From Chitinophaga sp. Ak27 (GTDB lineage: Bacteria > Bacteroidota > Bacteroidia > Chitinophagales > Chitinophagaceae): a stretch of DNA of 64,000 nt. Position 1 is the stretch's first letter. Each line of letters starts with the position of its first letter. Under the pieces are notes generated by a model, which was not told the origin of the DNA, made no database searches, and worked only from the letters and a program-made list of their open reading frames with translations. This document shows positions 17,938-25,619 of the stretch, piece by piece. The stretch lies in NCBI RefSeq assembly GCF_012726295.1, contig NZ_JABAOB010000001.1, positions 248,001 through 312,000 of the forward strand, given 5' to 3'. Made by a program: the position numbers and the translations under genes.

Positions 17938-20900
17938 TTAGAAAGAAACCTGTGCACCCAATACAAATGTTTTAGGTGTGGGATAAGTACCCTGATATAT
18001 ACCTGTGATGCGACCATTTGCATCTACCGGTGGCTCCGGCGTAGGTCCGCTGAAGCGGGTGATATAAAATAGGTTGTTGGCGCTGCCGTATATCCGTGCC
18101 TGTGACAATACACGGCTGCTTTTGAGCCAGTTCTTTGGCAACTCGTAAGACAATGTAATTTCCCGGCAGGCAAGATAGTTTCCCTTTTCATAAAAGCGGG
18201 AGTTGTTGCCATTTAATACGGGATTACCGTTATTCGCGCGGGTATAATTCTGTTTGGAACCGGCCACCTGGTCCGCGAAATATACTTTTGGTATATCCGT
18301 GACCATATTAGCAGGCGACCAGGCTTGTTTTTGCAGTTCGGTATAGTTAAAGGTACCCTGGTAGTTGCCCAAGGTTCTGGCCAGTAGATCATTATAGATA
18401 GTATGGCCAATAGCAAAGTCAAAACGAGAATATAGGGAGATACCTTTCCAAGACAGATTAGCAGAGAATCCGCCGGTCCATTTCGGGAAAATATTACCCA
18501 GGTATACCTGGTCGCGGGAGTCGATGGTATCGTTGCGGTCTTTGTCAAGCCAATTCACATCCCCTGGCGTGATACTGCCGTTGGCGCCAGCAGCGAGATT
18601 TGGTCCGGATGTTTTGGCTATTGCATCATAGCGGTTGCCCGCAATGTTGTTCACTTCTTTATCATCCTTAAAAACGGATACCTGTTGGTAGCCATAGACA
18701 TCTCCAAGGGCTTGCCCCTCCTGTAAACCACCCACCCATATCACTTTTCCGCTGGCAGGGTCATAGATCTGCAAACCACCCTGACGATTATGTTCGTTGC
18801 CATTGTAAGGCAGTTGAAGGATTTTGTTTTTTACAAAAGAAGCATTAGCTCCAAGAGTAAGGTTCACCCCATTGGATCTTCTCAGCACATTGGCATTGAC
18901 TTCTATTTCATATCCTTTATTCTGGTAGGTACCCAGGTTGGTTTTCAGCTGATCAAAACCGATGTAGCTTGGCAGTTGAAGATTAGTGATCAGGTCGCTG
19001 GTTTTACGGTTGTAATAATCAAACAGTACGGTTACACGATTGTCCAGGAAACCCAGATCCAGGCCAATATCGGTGGTTTTACTTTTCTCCCAGCGCAGTT
19101 CAGGATTAGTAACAGCAGTATTGAGGAAACCAGCATTGCCGTTATAGTTTGTCTGCAAACCATACACCCCCTGCACTTCATACCGACTTAATCCTGCTAC
19201 GTTACCATTTACCCCATAGCTAACGCGAGGTTTTAACGTGGAAACCCAACCGTCTATGCCCAGCTTATGATAGAATGCTTCACGATGCATATTCCAGCCA
19301 AGCGATACACCGGGAAAAAGTCCCGAACGGTGATCCCTGGACAAACTGGACACGGCATCTTGGCGGAACGTCATGCTCAGAAGGTAACGCTGGTCATAGT
19401 CATAGTTAAGCCTGCTAAAGGTAGAGAGAATCCGATATTCTGTACGTGTGCTGTAGTTATCACCAGGATTAAATACCGTAGAGGCGTTAGCAGTAGGAAT
19501 ACCATCGGTGGGCGCATTTTTTCCATATACCTGCATAGCCAGGGATTTCACGCCGAAGTACTCCGCGCCAGCCATAAGATTGATATGATGTTTAGCCCCG
19601 ATTGTTTTGGTATAATTGAGGATACCATTATACTGCTGCTGGAAGTCACGGGCATAATATGCGATAGCATCCCTTGATGTACTGCTATAGGAAGGTGGAT
19701 TGGCAAAGATGTTGGCATAGGTTTGTGTAGCCTGCTGGAATGATTGCTTAATATTTTCATAGTAGTAGCCGTTGGCGGTTCCCCTGAAATATAAGCCGGG
19801 TAATATGTCCCATTTAAGCCAAGCATTGGCAGAGACACGATTTTCTTCATTATTACGTTGAAGTTTATTGAGCCAATACAGTGGATTGCCATCCGACGCA
19901 CCATTACCGGGATTAGGCTGTGTTTTCGCTGAATCCAGCCAGGGGTTGAAGGTAGGCCATATAGCCAGACTGCGATAGAGTGAATTGACTTCGCCGCCAA
20001 TAGCGCCTATTTGAGAGGAAGTTGACATGGTAACGCCAGTACCTACTTCCAGATTGGGTTTTATTTTATAGGAACCATTCACATCACCAGAGAAACGTTT
20101 ATAGCCAGAACCTACGATCACGCCATCTTCCTTGTAATAATCGAAACTAGCAAAATACTTTCCTTTGTCGTGACCACCGGTAACGTTCACGTAATGGTCC
20201 TGCGTGTAAGTATTACGGAACAGGATATTTTCAATTTCACCGCCATGATCTTTGAAGATGATAGTTCCCCCATAAGGATCTCCTACCGTATCCCAGCCAT
20301 TGGCGAGTAATGTAGCTGTTGTGTTGTTGAATGGTCGGATATCAAAGGATGCCAAGTCTGCCGGATTGGTGGACAGCCCCAGGCCTCGGGAACTGTTCAC
20401 TTGTGATAGTGTTCTGCCGGCATTGAAGTAACCCAGGCGCGTATAATAGATGTAGTCTTTGGCTCCGAGGTAGTGATAACCATCTCTGCGCTGGTTGTAG
20501 CCTCCTGTGAACTTATAGCTAACTTGCGCTATGCCAGCCTTTCCTTGTTTAGTAGTTATGAGGATCACGCCGTTATTGGCCCGGGCACCATATATAGCGG
20601 TTGCAGATGCATCTTTGAGCACTTCAACGGACGCAATATCTTCTGAAGGCACATCATTATATGGCCTTATTGCGCCATCTACGAGCACCAGTGGAGCGCC
20701 CGGGTTATTGATCGAAGCACCGCCACGCAGAATGATCACCGGGGTAGCGCCAGGCTGCCCGGTAGAATTGACCACCTGCAGGCCAGACACAGAACCTTGC
20801 AAAGCGCTGCCAATGTTAGCTCGGGGAGCGTTGGCCAATACTGTGTTATCCAGCTTGGCAATGGCGTTAGTAACGTTACCGCGCGACTGTGTACCATACC

Positions 20901-21240
20901 CGACCACCACAACTTCATTCATTTTCTGTACATCTGTTTCCAGCTTGATTGTCAGGTCAGTTTTGTCCGTTACCCGTATCTCCTGTGGCAGGTACCCCGT
21001 ATAGCGGATAATTAGTATTTCGCCAAGATTAACATCCAGAGACCATGTTCCGTCCGGTTTTACCTGGGTACCTCTACTGGTACCTTTAATGCTAATACTG
21101 GCACCGATCATTGGAGATTGATCCTCCCTAGAAATGACGCGTCCGGTCATTTTTTTTGTCTGGGCCATTATGCTGGCCGCGTGGCATAGGCCTATAACGA
21201 GCAGCAGCCCGAATTTGTGGTTGATAAATAATCGCTTCAT
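17938..21240 (-). CDS. SusC-family TonB-dependent transporter of the sialic acid locus
   Basis: Outer-membrane importer, about 1100 residues. Signal sequence (FGLLLVIGLCHAASIMAQ), carboxypeptidase-like regulatory domain (about 30-110, TGRVISREDQSPMIGASISI), plug (about 112-235) with VVVGYGTQSRGNVTNAIA and ASVEVLKDASATAIYGARA, then the barrel ending in FVLGAQVSF. There is no STN domain, unlike the first SusC in the window, so control is not through a FecI/FecR pair; the divergent GntR gene and the palindrome at its start take that role. First gene of the 21.2-to-7.7 kb operon. ATG 21249 (MSVMKRLF) is 9 bp upstream and equally possible. Confidence 0.94.
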   Translation of the reverse strand: MKRLFINHKFGLLLVIGLCHAASIMAQTKKMTGRVISREDQSPMIGASISIKGTSRGTQVKPDGTWSLDVNLGEILIIRYTGYLPQEIRVTDKTDLTIKLETDVQKMNEVVVVGYGTQSRGNVTNAIAKLDNTVLANAPRANIGSALQGSVSGLQVVNSTGQPGATPVIILRGGASINNPGAPLVLVDGAIRPYNDVPSEDIASVEVLKDASATAIYGARANNGVILITTKQGKAGIAQVSYKFTGGYNQRRDGYHYLGAKDYIYYTRLGYFNAGRTLSQVNSSRGLGLSTNPADLASFDIRPFNNTTATLLANGWDTVGDPYGGTIIFKDHGGEIENILFRNTYTQDHYVNVTGGHDKGKYFASFDYYKEDGVIVGSGYKRFSGDVNGSYKIKPNLEVGTGVTMSTSSQIGAIGGEVNSLYRSLAIWPTFNPWLDSAKTQPNPGNGASDGNPLYWLNKLQRNNEENRVSANAWLKWDILPGLYFRGTANGYYYENIKQSFQQATQTYANIFANPPSYSSTSRDAIAYYARDFQQQYNGILNYTKTIGAKHHINLMAGAEYFGVKSLAMQVYGKNAPTDGIPTANASTVFNPGDNYSTRTEYRILSTFSRLNYDYDQRYLLSMTFRQDAVSSLSRDHRSGLFPGVSLGWNMHREAFYHKLGIDGWVSTLKPRVSYGVNGNVAGLSRYEVQGVYGLQTNYNGNAGFLNTAVTNPELRWEKSKTTDIGLDLGFLDNRVTVLFDYYNRKTSDLITNLQLPSYIGFDQLKTNLGTYQNKGYEIEVNANVLRRSNGVNLTLGANASFVKNKILQLPYNGNEHNRQGGLQIYDPASGKVIWVGGLQEGQALGDVYGYQQVSVFKDDKEVNNIAGNRYDAIAKTSGPNLAAGANGSITPGDVNWLDKDRNDTIDSRDQVYLGNIFPKWTGGFSANLSWKGISLYSRFDFAIGHTIYNDLLARTLGNYQGTFNYTELQKQAWSPANMVTDIPKVYFADQVAGSKQNYTRANNGNPVLNGNNSRFYEKGNYLACREITLSYELPKNWLKSSRVLSQARIYGSANNLFYITRFSGPTPEPPVDANGRITGIYQGTYPTPKTFVLGAQVSF

Positions 21241-21264
21241 AACGGACATTTATATTTGATAACC

Positions 21265-21287
21265 TGTATTATGTCATACATAATACA
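21265..21287. promoter_or_regulatory. Perfect palindrome, probable GntR (NanR-type) operator
   Basis: Arms TGTATTATGT and ACATAATACA are exact inverted repeats separated by CAT. It lies 25 bp upstream of the susC ATG and is divergent from a FadR-type GntR gene. On the susC strand it begins within the -7-like hexamer at 21286-21292, so bound protein would cover the transcription start and block the operon. Symmetry is seen directly; the binding protein is inferred. Confidence 0.65.
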
Positions 21288-21292
21288 ATATA
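21286..21292 (-). promoter_or_regulatory. Possible -7 element of the sialic acid operon
   Basis: TATATTG on the minus strand resembles the Bacteroidota -7 consensus TAnnTTTG with one base missing. It lies about 50 bp upstream of the susC start and overlaps the palindrome by two bases. No convincing -33 TTTG accompanies it, only T-rich sequence at the right distance. Confidence 0.3.
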
Positions 21293-21551
21293 AATGTAAG
21301 CAAGAAAATTAAAACCGCAAGAATTTTTATTCTTTTTCTTTTTGTAAAAACCTTTTACATTTGGCATATAAGGTTAGTACAATGCTGTTCACCGCCCCCG
21401 GCAAGCGAGAAAAAGATTATTATAGAAAAAAGGAGGCGGGCTTGTCAAAGAAAGGAATCGGTTTAAGTTTATCGGCCGTCAATGAAGAAAATCACTGACA
21501 AAGCACCATTGCAACCAGATAATCCTTGTGGATAAACTGATAATGCCGCCG

Positions 21552-21567
21552 ACAATGTCATCATTGT
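21552..21567. promoter_or_regulatory. Second inverted repeat near the GntR gene start
   Basis: ACAATG-TCAT-CATTGT, a 6-bp inverted repeat 37 bp upstream of the GntR ATG. It shares the core ATGTCAT with the strong palindrome at 21265. This could be a weaker autoregulatory site. The remaining bases from 21241 to 21604 hold no gene. Confidence 0.35.
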
Positions 21568-21604
21568 GTCATTACCCACAAATTAAGTACGACATAATAA
21601 CAAT

Positions 21605-22312
21605 ATGAGCACCCTGGAAATAAAACAAAACCTGCAGACGATAGATACCAGCTCGTTGGTGGACAAAGTTGAGCAGAAACTGATAGAGCTGCTGATTAGC
21701 AAAGACTTTAAGGCTGGTGATTCGATCCCCAAAGAAATGGAACTGTCAGACGCACTGGGGGTGAGTCGTACCGTTGTGAGAGAAGCACTTACCCGGCTAA
21801 AAATGGTTGGCCTCATAGAAACCAAAAAGAAAAGGGGCGCCGTGCTCAGTAGCCCTAACCTCACGTCCTTACTGGAGAAAAGCTTATATCCTGAGATCAT
21901 GGACAAAACCACGCTGCGCGAGATCTTTGAACTTCGCTTAGCGCTGGAGATAGGCATGGCCGATTTCATTATGGAAAGAGTAACGCCCAAAGATATCGAA
22001 GAGCTGAAAGCGATCGTTGCTGATGAACCCCAAATGGCCGATCAGCACATTTTCCAAATAGAACAGGAAATCAAATTCCATGGTAAACTATATGAGATTA
22101 GCGGCAATCATTTGCTGAAACGTTTTCAACAGATGCTACTGCCAGTATTTGACTATGTCCATCGTAGCGGGCTACAGAAAAAAAAGTCCAAATCAAAAAA
22201 GTTCGTTTCCCATAAAGGTCTGGTGGAAATCATTGAAAATGGGTCTGCAGAAATGTTACGTAATGCTATGCGTAATCACCTGGAAAACCATTTTTCACGA
22301 CTATTTGATTAG
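21605..22312 (+). CDS. GntR-family (FadR/FCD) transcriptional regulator, probable sialic acid repressor
   Basis: 235-residue DNA-binding regulator. N-terminal winged helix about 18-85 with the recognition region MELSDALGVSRTVVREALTR and wing TKKKRGAVLSS; C-terminal all-helical FCD ligand domain about 98-235. Metal-binding FCD histidines are visible in KFHGKLYEIS, VSHKGLVEII and NHLENHF. Divergent from susC of the sialic acid operon, so it is the natural local repressor, responding to sialic acid or a catabolite. This follows the precedent of NanR, a GntR protein in Escherichia coli. The sequence is not close enough for me to equate the two. Confidence 0.9.
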   Translation: MSTLEIKQNLQTIDTSSLVDKVEQKLIELLISKDFKAGDSIPKEMELSDALGVSRTVVREALTRLKMVGLIETKKKRGAVLSSPNLTSLLEKSLYPEIMDKTTLREIFELRLALEIGMADFIMERVTPKDIEELKAIVADEPQMADQHIFQIEQEIKFHGKLYEISGNHLLKRFQQMLLPVFDYVHRSGLQKKKSKSKKFVSHKGLVEIIENGSAEMLRNAMRNHLENHFSRLFD

Positions 22313-22585
22313 GCGCAGCTGGAAAAAATTGTTGTTTCGGTGTCTAAGGAGGATTTCAACTGATTTAAAGGCCAGTAGAATGGATGACATCTTAATCACC
22401 TGCTCCGAGACGGATTGGTTTCAAGAAGTATTTACCCTCAAGTACCGCCGAGGGTAGAATATGAATTAACGCCTTTGGGTCGGGGTCTATTGGTTCAGGT
22501 TACTCCGCTTTGGTTTTGGATTGCTCGTCATAGTAATGAACTTAGAAGCGCAAGAGCAAACTATGGAAAAGATATCGGTGGGTAG
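22313..22585 (+). pseudogene. Remnant of an HxlR-family transcriptional regulator
   Basis: Directly behind the GntR gene, translation in one frame gives WKKLLFRCLRRIS and DLKASRMDDIL, matching the winged-helix start of HxlR proteins (GKW..L.L...RF.DLK). After a frameshift near 22390 the other frame gives LNHLLRDGLVSRSIYPQ, then VPPRVEYELTPLGRGLLVQV and a tail to TAG 22583-22585. QVPPRVEYELTPLG is a hallmark of the family. The N-terminal Cys-Pro start region is missing, so this is a truncated, frameshifted relic. An intact HxlR gene sits 1.2 kb downstream. Confidence 0.75.
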
Positions 22586-22626
22586 TTTAGAAATAATAGG
22601 GCTTCTATCCTGCCGGTCATCTGCAT

Positions 22627-22661
22627 AAAAAAAGGTAGCTCAAAAGTAATGCTGAGCTACC
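22627..22661 (-). terminator. Rho-independent terminator on the minus strand, without an intact gene upstream
   Basis: Arms GGTAGCTC and GAGCTACC (8 bp, 12-nt loop). On the minus strand the stem is followed by seven T residues. The gene it should terminate would lie to the right on the minus strand, where only an interrupted frame remains. Confidence 0.65.
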
Positions 22662-22874
22662 CTTTGTGCCATTCATGTTTTGCCAGGTCAATCATCAATG
22701 TTTTGTGCTGTTAAAAGTATCAAATCGTATCCGCCATCTCCCGGAAATCGGCCGGCGATACCGGTATAAACTTCGCCCGATCGCCCAATGGAGATACACG
22801 GTAGTTACGGTGCATATGTTTGTGAAGATAACGACTTTAAAACATGTCGCACATTGACAGACTTCTCTTCTTCC
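22662..22874 (-). pseudogene. Possible relic of a minus-strand gene (DUF1566-like segment)
   Basis: One minus-strand frame reads protein-like for about 60 codons with an internal stop. The segment GEVYTGIAGRFPGDGGYDLI followed by LLTAQNIDD resembles the start of DUF1566-type phage/Lcl-like domains. It ends just before the orphan terminator, which fits a decayed gene end. Similarity is from memory and short, so this is tentative. Confidence 0.2.
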
Positions 22875-23165
22875 TAATATCGGCCCGGATCTTTCAGTTT
22901 TAAAAAAAAACGCTACGGTACAAGGCTTAAAGTACAATATATAGGACGATGAACGTCCTGAAAAAACTAACAGGAAAGGGATTATAACACTTTATGTAGG
23001 AAGCAGTTAAATCTGTCGGGCCCTGGAAGCTGATCTTGCTGATTTCGAAAGATGGTAAAAAAGGAACGTTTTATCTAATTTCCCCATCACTTTCCTGTAA
23101 GTAAGTATGTGCGTTCTTAAAAAGTATAACTGTAACTTGTATACAACATTTAAAATATTGTATCC

Positions 23166-23747
23166 ATGTTAAACAGGAGGTCTTTTCTAACATTTACAGG
23201 CAGTTTTAGCAGCTTATTGCTACCGGCGCTGCCATTTCCTGAATTTAATATGACGGCCGCAAATGGACAGCCATTGTTAACAAGGCCCTCTCTGAAAAAT
23301 TCTTATTGGTATATTGGGCATTTATTGTCTGTTTTGCTCAGGTCAGCAGAAACAAATGGACTTTTCTCTCTGTTAAAAATGACCGAAATAAAAGATTTGG
23401 AACCGCCACCGCATATCCATACGAGAGAAGATGAAACATTTTTGTTGCTGGACGGCGAGATGGAGTTTTCTGTAAAAAATGAAACCTATCACGCAGTTGC
23501 AGGCGACACGATGTTTCTACCACGTAACATCGAACATTCCTTTAAAGTATTAACAGCGCGAGCTGAAGTGCTGATATTATTGACGCCCGGAGGATTTGAG
23601 GAATTTTTTATTGAGATGAGCGAACCCGCGCCGGAAATGAAACAAGCCCCGTTACCTGCCGGGCCCCCTGATATAGCGCACCTGGTAGCTACTGCCGCCA
23701 GGTACGGAGTAAAATTCCCTGAAAATAAACAAGTCAGGCAACCTTAA
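23166..23747 (+). CDS. Cupin-domain protein with twin-Arg-like N-terminus
   Basis: 193 residues with a single conserved beta-barrel cupin (about 45-145). Metal-binding motifs are visible: PPPHIHTREDETFLLLDGE (motif 1, His-His-Glu) and FLPRNIEHSF (motif 2, His). The N-terminus MLNRRSFLTFTGSFSSLLLP has an RRxFL signal, suggesting export by Tat or a related route. Such small cupins include quercetin-dioxygenase-like enzymes and sensors; the substrate cannot be stated. It is convergent with the HxlR regulator gene and overlaps its 3' end by 4 bp, a pairing that suggests HxlR control of this oxidative or aromatic function, by inference. Confidence 0.85.
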   Translation: MLNRRSFLTFTGSFSSLLLPALPFPEFNMTAANGQPLLTRPSLKNSYWYIGHLLSVLLRSAETNGLFSLLKMTEIKDLEPPPHIHTREDETFLLLDGEMEFSVKNETYHAVAGDTMFLPRNIEHSFKVLTARAEVLILLTPGGFEEFFIEMSEPAPEMKQAPLPAGPPDIAHLVATAARYGVKFPENKQVRQP

Positions 23748-24142
23748 ACTTGAGGCTTATTGGCAAGAGAGGCCACGTCTTCAATAATTCCAGCGGGAGT
23801 CATAAACATCTTTTCATTTATTTTTTCATCTTGTAAATGATCATATCCCCAAATGATTATTTGCCGGATAATTGGAAGAAGGCTACTGCCTGTAGGAGAT
23901 AAACTGTATTCAGTCCTTGGCGGAAATTCCCGAAACTCCTCTTTCCCAATCATACCTCTGCTGGTAAGAAATTGCAATTCGTTCATTAAAACCTTATCCG
24001 TAACACCTGGCAGTGTGCGTTTCAGGTCGCCGAATCGCATGGATTTTTCCCGCAGGTTCCAGAGAATGCCAGTACGCCATTTTCCGGCAAGAAATTGCAA
24101 CGTGAATTGTACCGGGCATCCTTTATATAATTGTGATTCCAT
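23744..24142 (-). CDS. HxlR-family winged-helix transcriptional regulator
   Basis: 132 residues, one winged helix. Family landmarks are present: Cys9-Pro in KGCPVQFTLQFLAGKWRTGI, the RFGDLKRTLPGVTDKVLMNE recognition region and EFPPRTEYSLSPTGSSLLP. Redox- or electrophile-responsive HxlR/YodB proteins use the N-terminal Cys. Tail-to-tail with the cupin gene. It is the intact counterpart of the relic at 22313. Confidence 0.93.
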   Translation of the reverse strand: MESQLYKGCPVQFTLQFLAGKWRTGILWNLREKSMRFGDLKRTLPGVTDKVLMNELQFLTSRGMIGKEEFREFPPRTEYSLSPTGSSLLPIIRQIIIWGYDHLQDEKINEKMFMTPAGIIEDVASLANKPQV

Positions 24143-24451
24143 TTATCGGACGGTTTATAGACTGATAAATCAAGTAATAAACAGTATAGATAGTGACTTT
24201 GTGTAAAGTTAGGAAATTAGGCGCTAAAACTGCGCGGAGTTTAAACATGTCTGACAGTATTCGAAAATCAGGTAACGGCCATTACAATGTTGTAAATCAA
24301 AAATATATGTATGTTGTTCCGGGGATCACCAAAAAGGCTGTGAAAGATTTTATCCGACCATTGTGATGACGATAATCAAGCAGATGAATGATTAACATCA
24401 GTATTTGGGGCACCGTTTAGCACTAACTTTAAACTATGAAATGATAATTTT
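24143..24451. other. Intergenic region with one possible small gene
   Basis: Upstream region of the HxlR gene (left) and of the stress-protein gene (right). Contains a 39-codon frame listed separately. TAACTTTA about 30 bp before the stress-protein start is a poor match to the -7 consensus. Confidence 0.4.
24247..24366 (+). CDS. Possible small protein of 39 residues
   Basis: Frame from ATG 24247 to TGA 24366 with a GGAG seven bases before the ATG, rare in these genomes. The peptide begins MSDSIRKSGNGHYNVVNQ and ends KKAVKDFIRPL. Its composition is protein-like: basic, with a KYMYVVPG core and no hydrophobic helix. I recognise no family; it may equally be the fragment of a lost gene or chance. 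Confidence 0.3.
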   Translation: MSDSIRKSGNGHYNVVNQKYMYVVPGITKKAVKDFIRPL

Positions 24452-25267
24452 ATGGAAACAATCCTTGTCGGGACGGATTTTTCCCGGGCTGCGTTTAATG
24501 CGGCATGCTATGCTGTTGATATGGCATTAGCAATGAACAAAGAAGTACTGCTATTGAATATATACACTATACCTGTATCGTACGGCGAGGTGCCAATGAT
24601 GATCAATGAAGAGGAATTGGTTCAGGACATGGAAAATGAATTAAAAAAGCTCAAAGAACAATTGTTACTAAGAACAAACAATAAAGTACCTATAAAAACA
24701 TTGGAAAGGATAGGCATGTTTTTTATTGAACTCGATACTGTTTGCGGCCAGGTTAAACCCTACGTGGTCGTTCTCGGCAGTCAGGGTTCTACGGCAGCAG
24801 AAAGGCTGATTCTCGGCGGACATACGGTTTATGCAATGAAGCATTTAAACTGGCCACTGATAGCAGTTCCTCCCGGAGCCCATTTTTCAGGTGTTAAAAA
24901 AATCGGACTGGCCTGTGATTTTAGTCATGTGGCCGAAACTGTTCCCGCCAATAAGATCAAAGCTTTTACAAAGGATTTACATGCAGAACTACATATACTG
25001 AATATAGCGAAACAACAGGATAAAAAACCGGAAATAGCTGGCGAGTCTGAAGCATTACATCAAATGCTTGCTTCTGCCAATCCACATTATCACTATATAG
25101 TACAGCAGCATACAGACCAAAGCATAATAGATACTGCCGTAACAAATGGAATCGACCTGTTAATCGTGGTACCCAAGCATCATGACTTGCTTCATGTACT
25201 GACGCATAAAAGCCATACCAGCCAATTAACGATGCATGCTAAAATTCCTTTAATGGCTTTACAATAA
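24452..25267 (+). CDS. Universal stress protein, tandem UspA domains
   Basis: 271 residues, two Usp folds in tandem (about 1-140 and 150-271). The first begins ETILVGTDFSRAAFNAACYAV and carries the ATP-loop-like GSQGSTAAERLILGG, followed by AVPPG. The second begins KIGLACDFSHVAETV and is more divergent, without a clean G-x2-G-x9-G loop. Cytoplasmic stress/energy-state protein, common in Bacteroidota. Monocistronic: no neighbour on the same strand within 300 bp. Confidence 0.92.
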   Translation: METILVGTDFSRAAFNAACYAVDMALAMNKEVLLLNIYTIPVSYGEVPMMINEEELVQDMENELKKLKEQLLLRTNNKVPIKTLERIGMFFIELDTVCGQVKPYVVVLGSQGSTAAERLILGGHTVYAMKHLNWPLIAVPPGAHFSGVKKIGLACDFSHVAETVPANKIKAFTKDLHAELHILNIAKQQDKKPEIAGESEALHQMLASANPHYHYIVQQHTDQSIIDTAVTNGIDLLIVVPKHHDLLHVLTHKSHTSQLTMHAKIPLMALQ

Positions 25268-25619
25268 TGCCGGATTAGATCTTAGCCTACCCATCAATAT
25301 TGTAGTAGTTATACTACATGCTTTATAAAGCGCCGGCAAAGTGCAATTGGTATTTTTTACTTAGCCGCCTGCAACAAAAAAATAATTCGCTTCCCCAGCG
25401 CAGGAAATCAGAAAAATCCACGTTTTTATCCTGCATCTTCTTGTAAAAAATTTGCTATTCGCGAAATACTACTTATCTTGTATCATCAGTGAATTTATAG
25501 AGCACACTGTAAACCCATTTCGAAAACCCATATCAACAAGCCTTCTTAAAAGCCCTCATACTACATTCTCATAATAAACCATACAGAAAACCGCGATTTA
25601 TCAATTTAATCACTATTCT
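25268..25619. other. Intergenic region holding the leader of the ThDP-enzyme unit
   Basis: No gene seen. Contains a promoter-like pair near 25451-25480 and then about 130 bp of untranslated leader. I looked for a thi-box (CTGAGA) in the leader and found none. Confidence 0.5.
25451..25480 (+). promoter_or_regulatory. Promoter-like pair for the ThDP-enzyme/MEKHLA unit
   Basis: TTTG at 25451-25454 and TATCTTG at 25474-25480 are separated by 19 bp. This fits the Bacteroidota -33 TTTG / -7 TAnnTTTG layout with one base missing in the -7 box. The start would lie near 25487, giving a leader of about 130 nt. Confidence 0.4.

Larger units (their letters stand above)
22586..23165. other. Intergenic decay zone without an intact gene
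   Basis: Between the HxlR relic and the cupin gene I see one terminator-like hairpin, a possible minus-strand gene relic, and the AT-rich upstream region of the cupin gene. Frames here are short and interrupted. No tRNA-like or insertion-sequence structure was recognised. Confidence 0.5.

Noticed and set aside
22149..22457. 102-codon plus-strand frame overlapping the GntR gene end
   Set aside because: Its first half is out-of-frame GntR coding sequence. Only the part after 22313 is meaningful, as the N-terminal piece of the HxlR relic.
25487..25619. Possible TPP riboswitch in the leader of the ThDP-enzyme gene
   Set aside because: The thi-box core CTGAGA and its pairing partners are not present.
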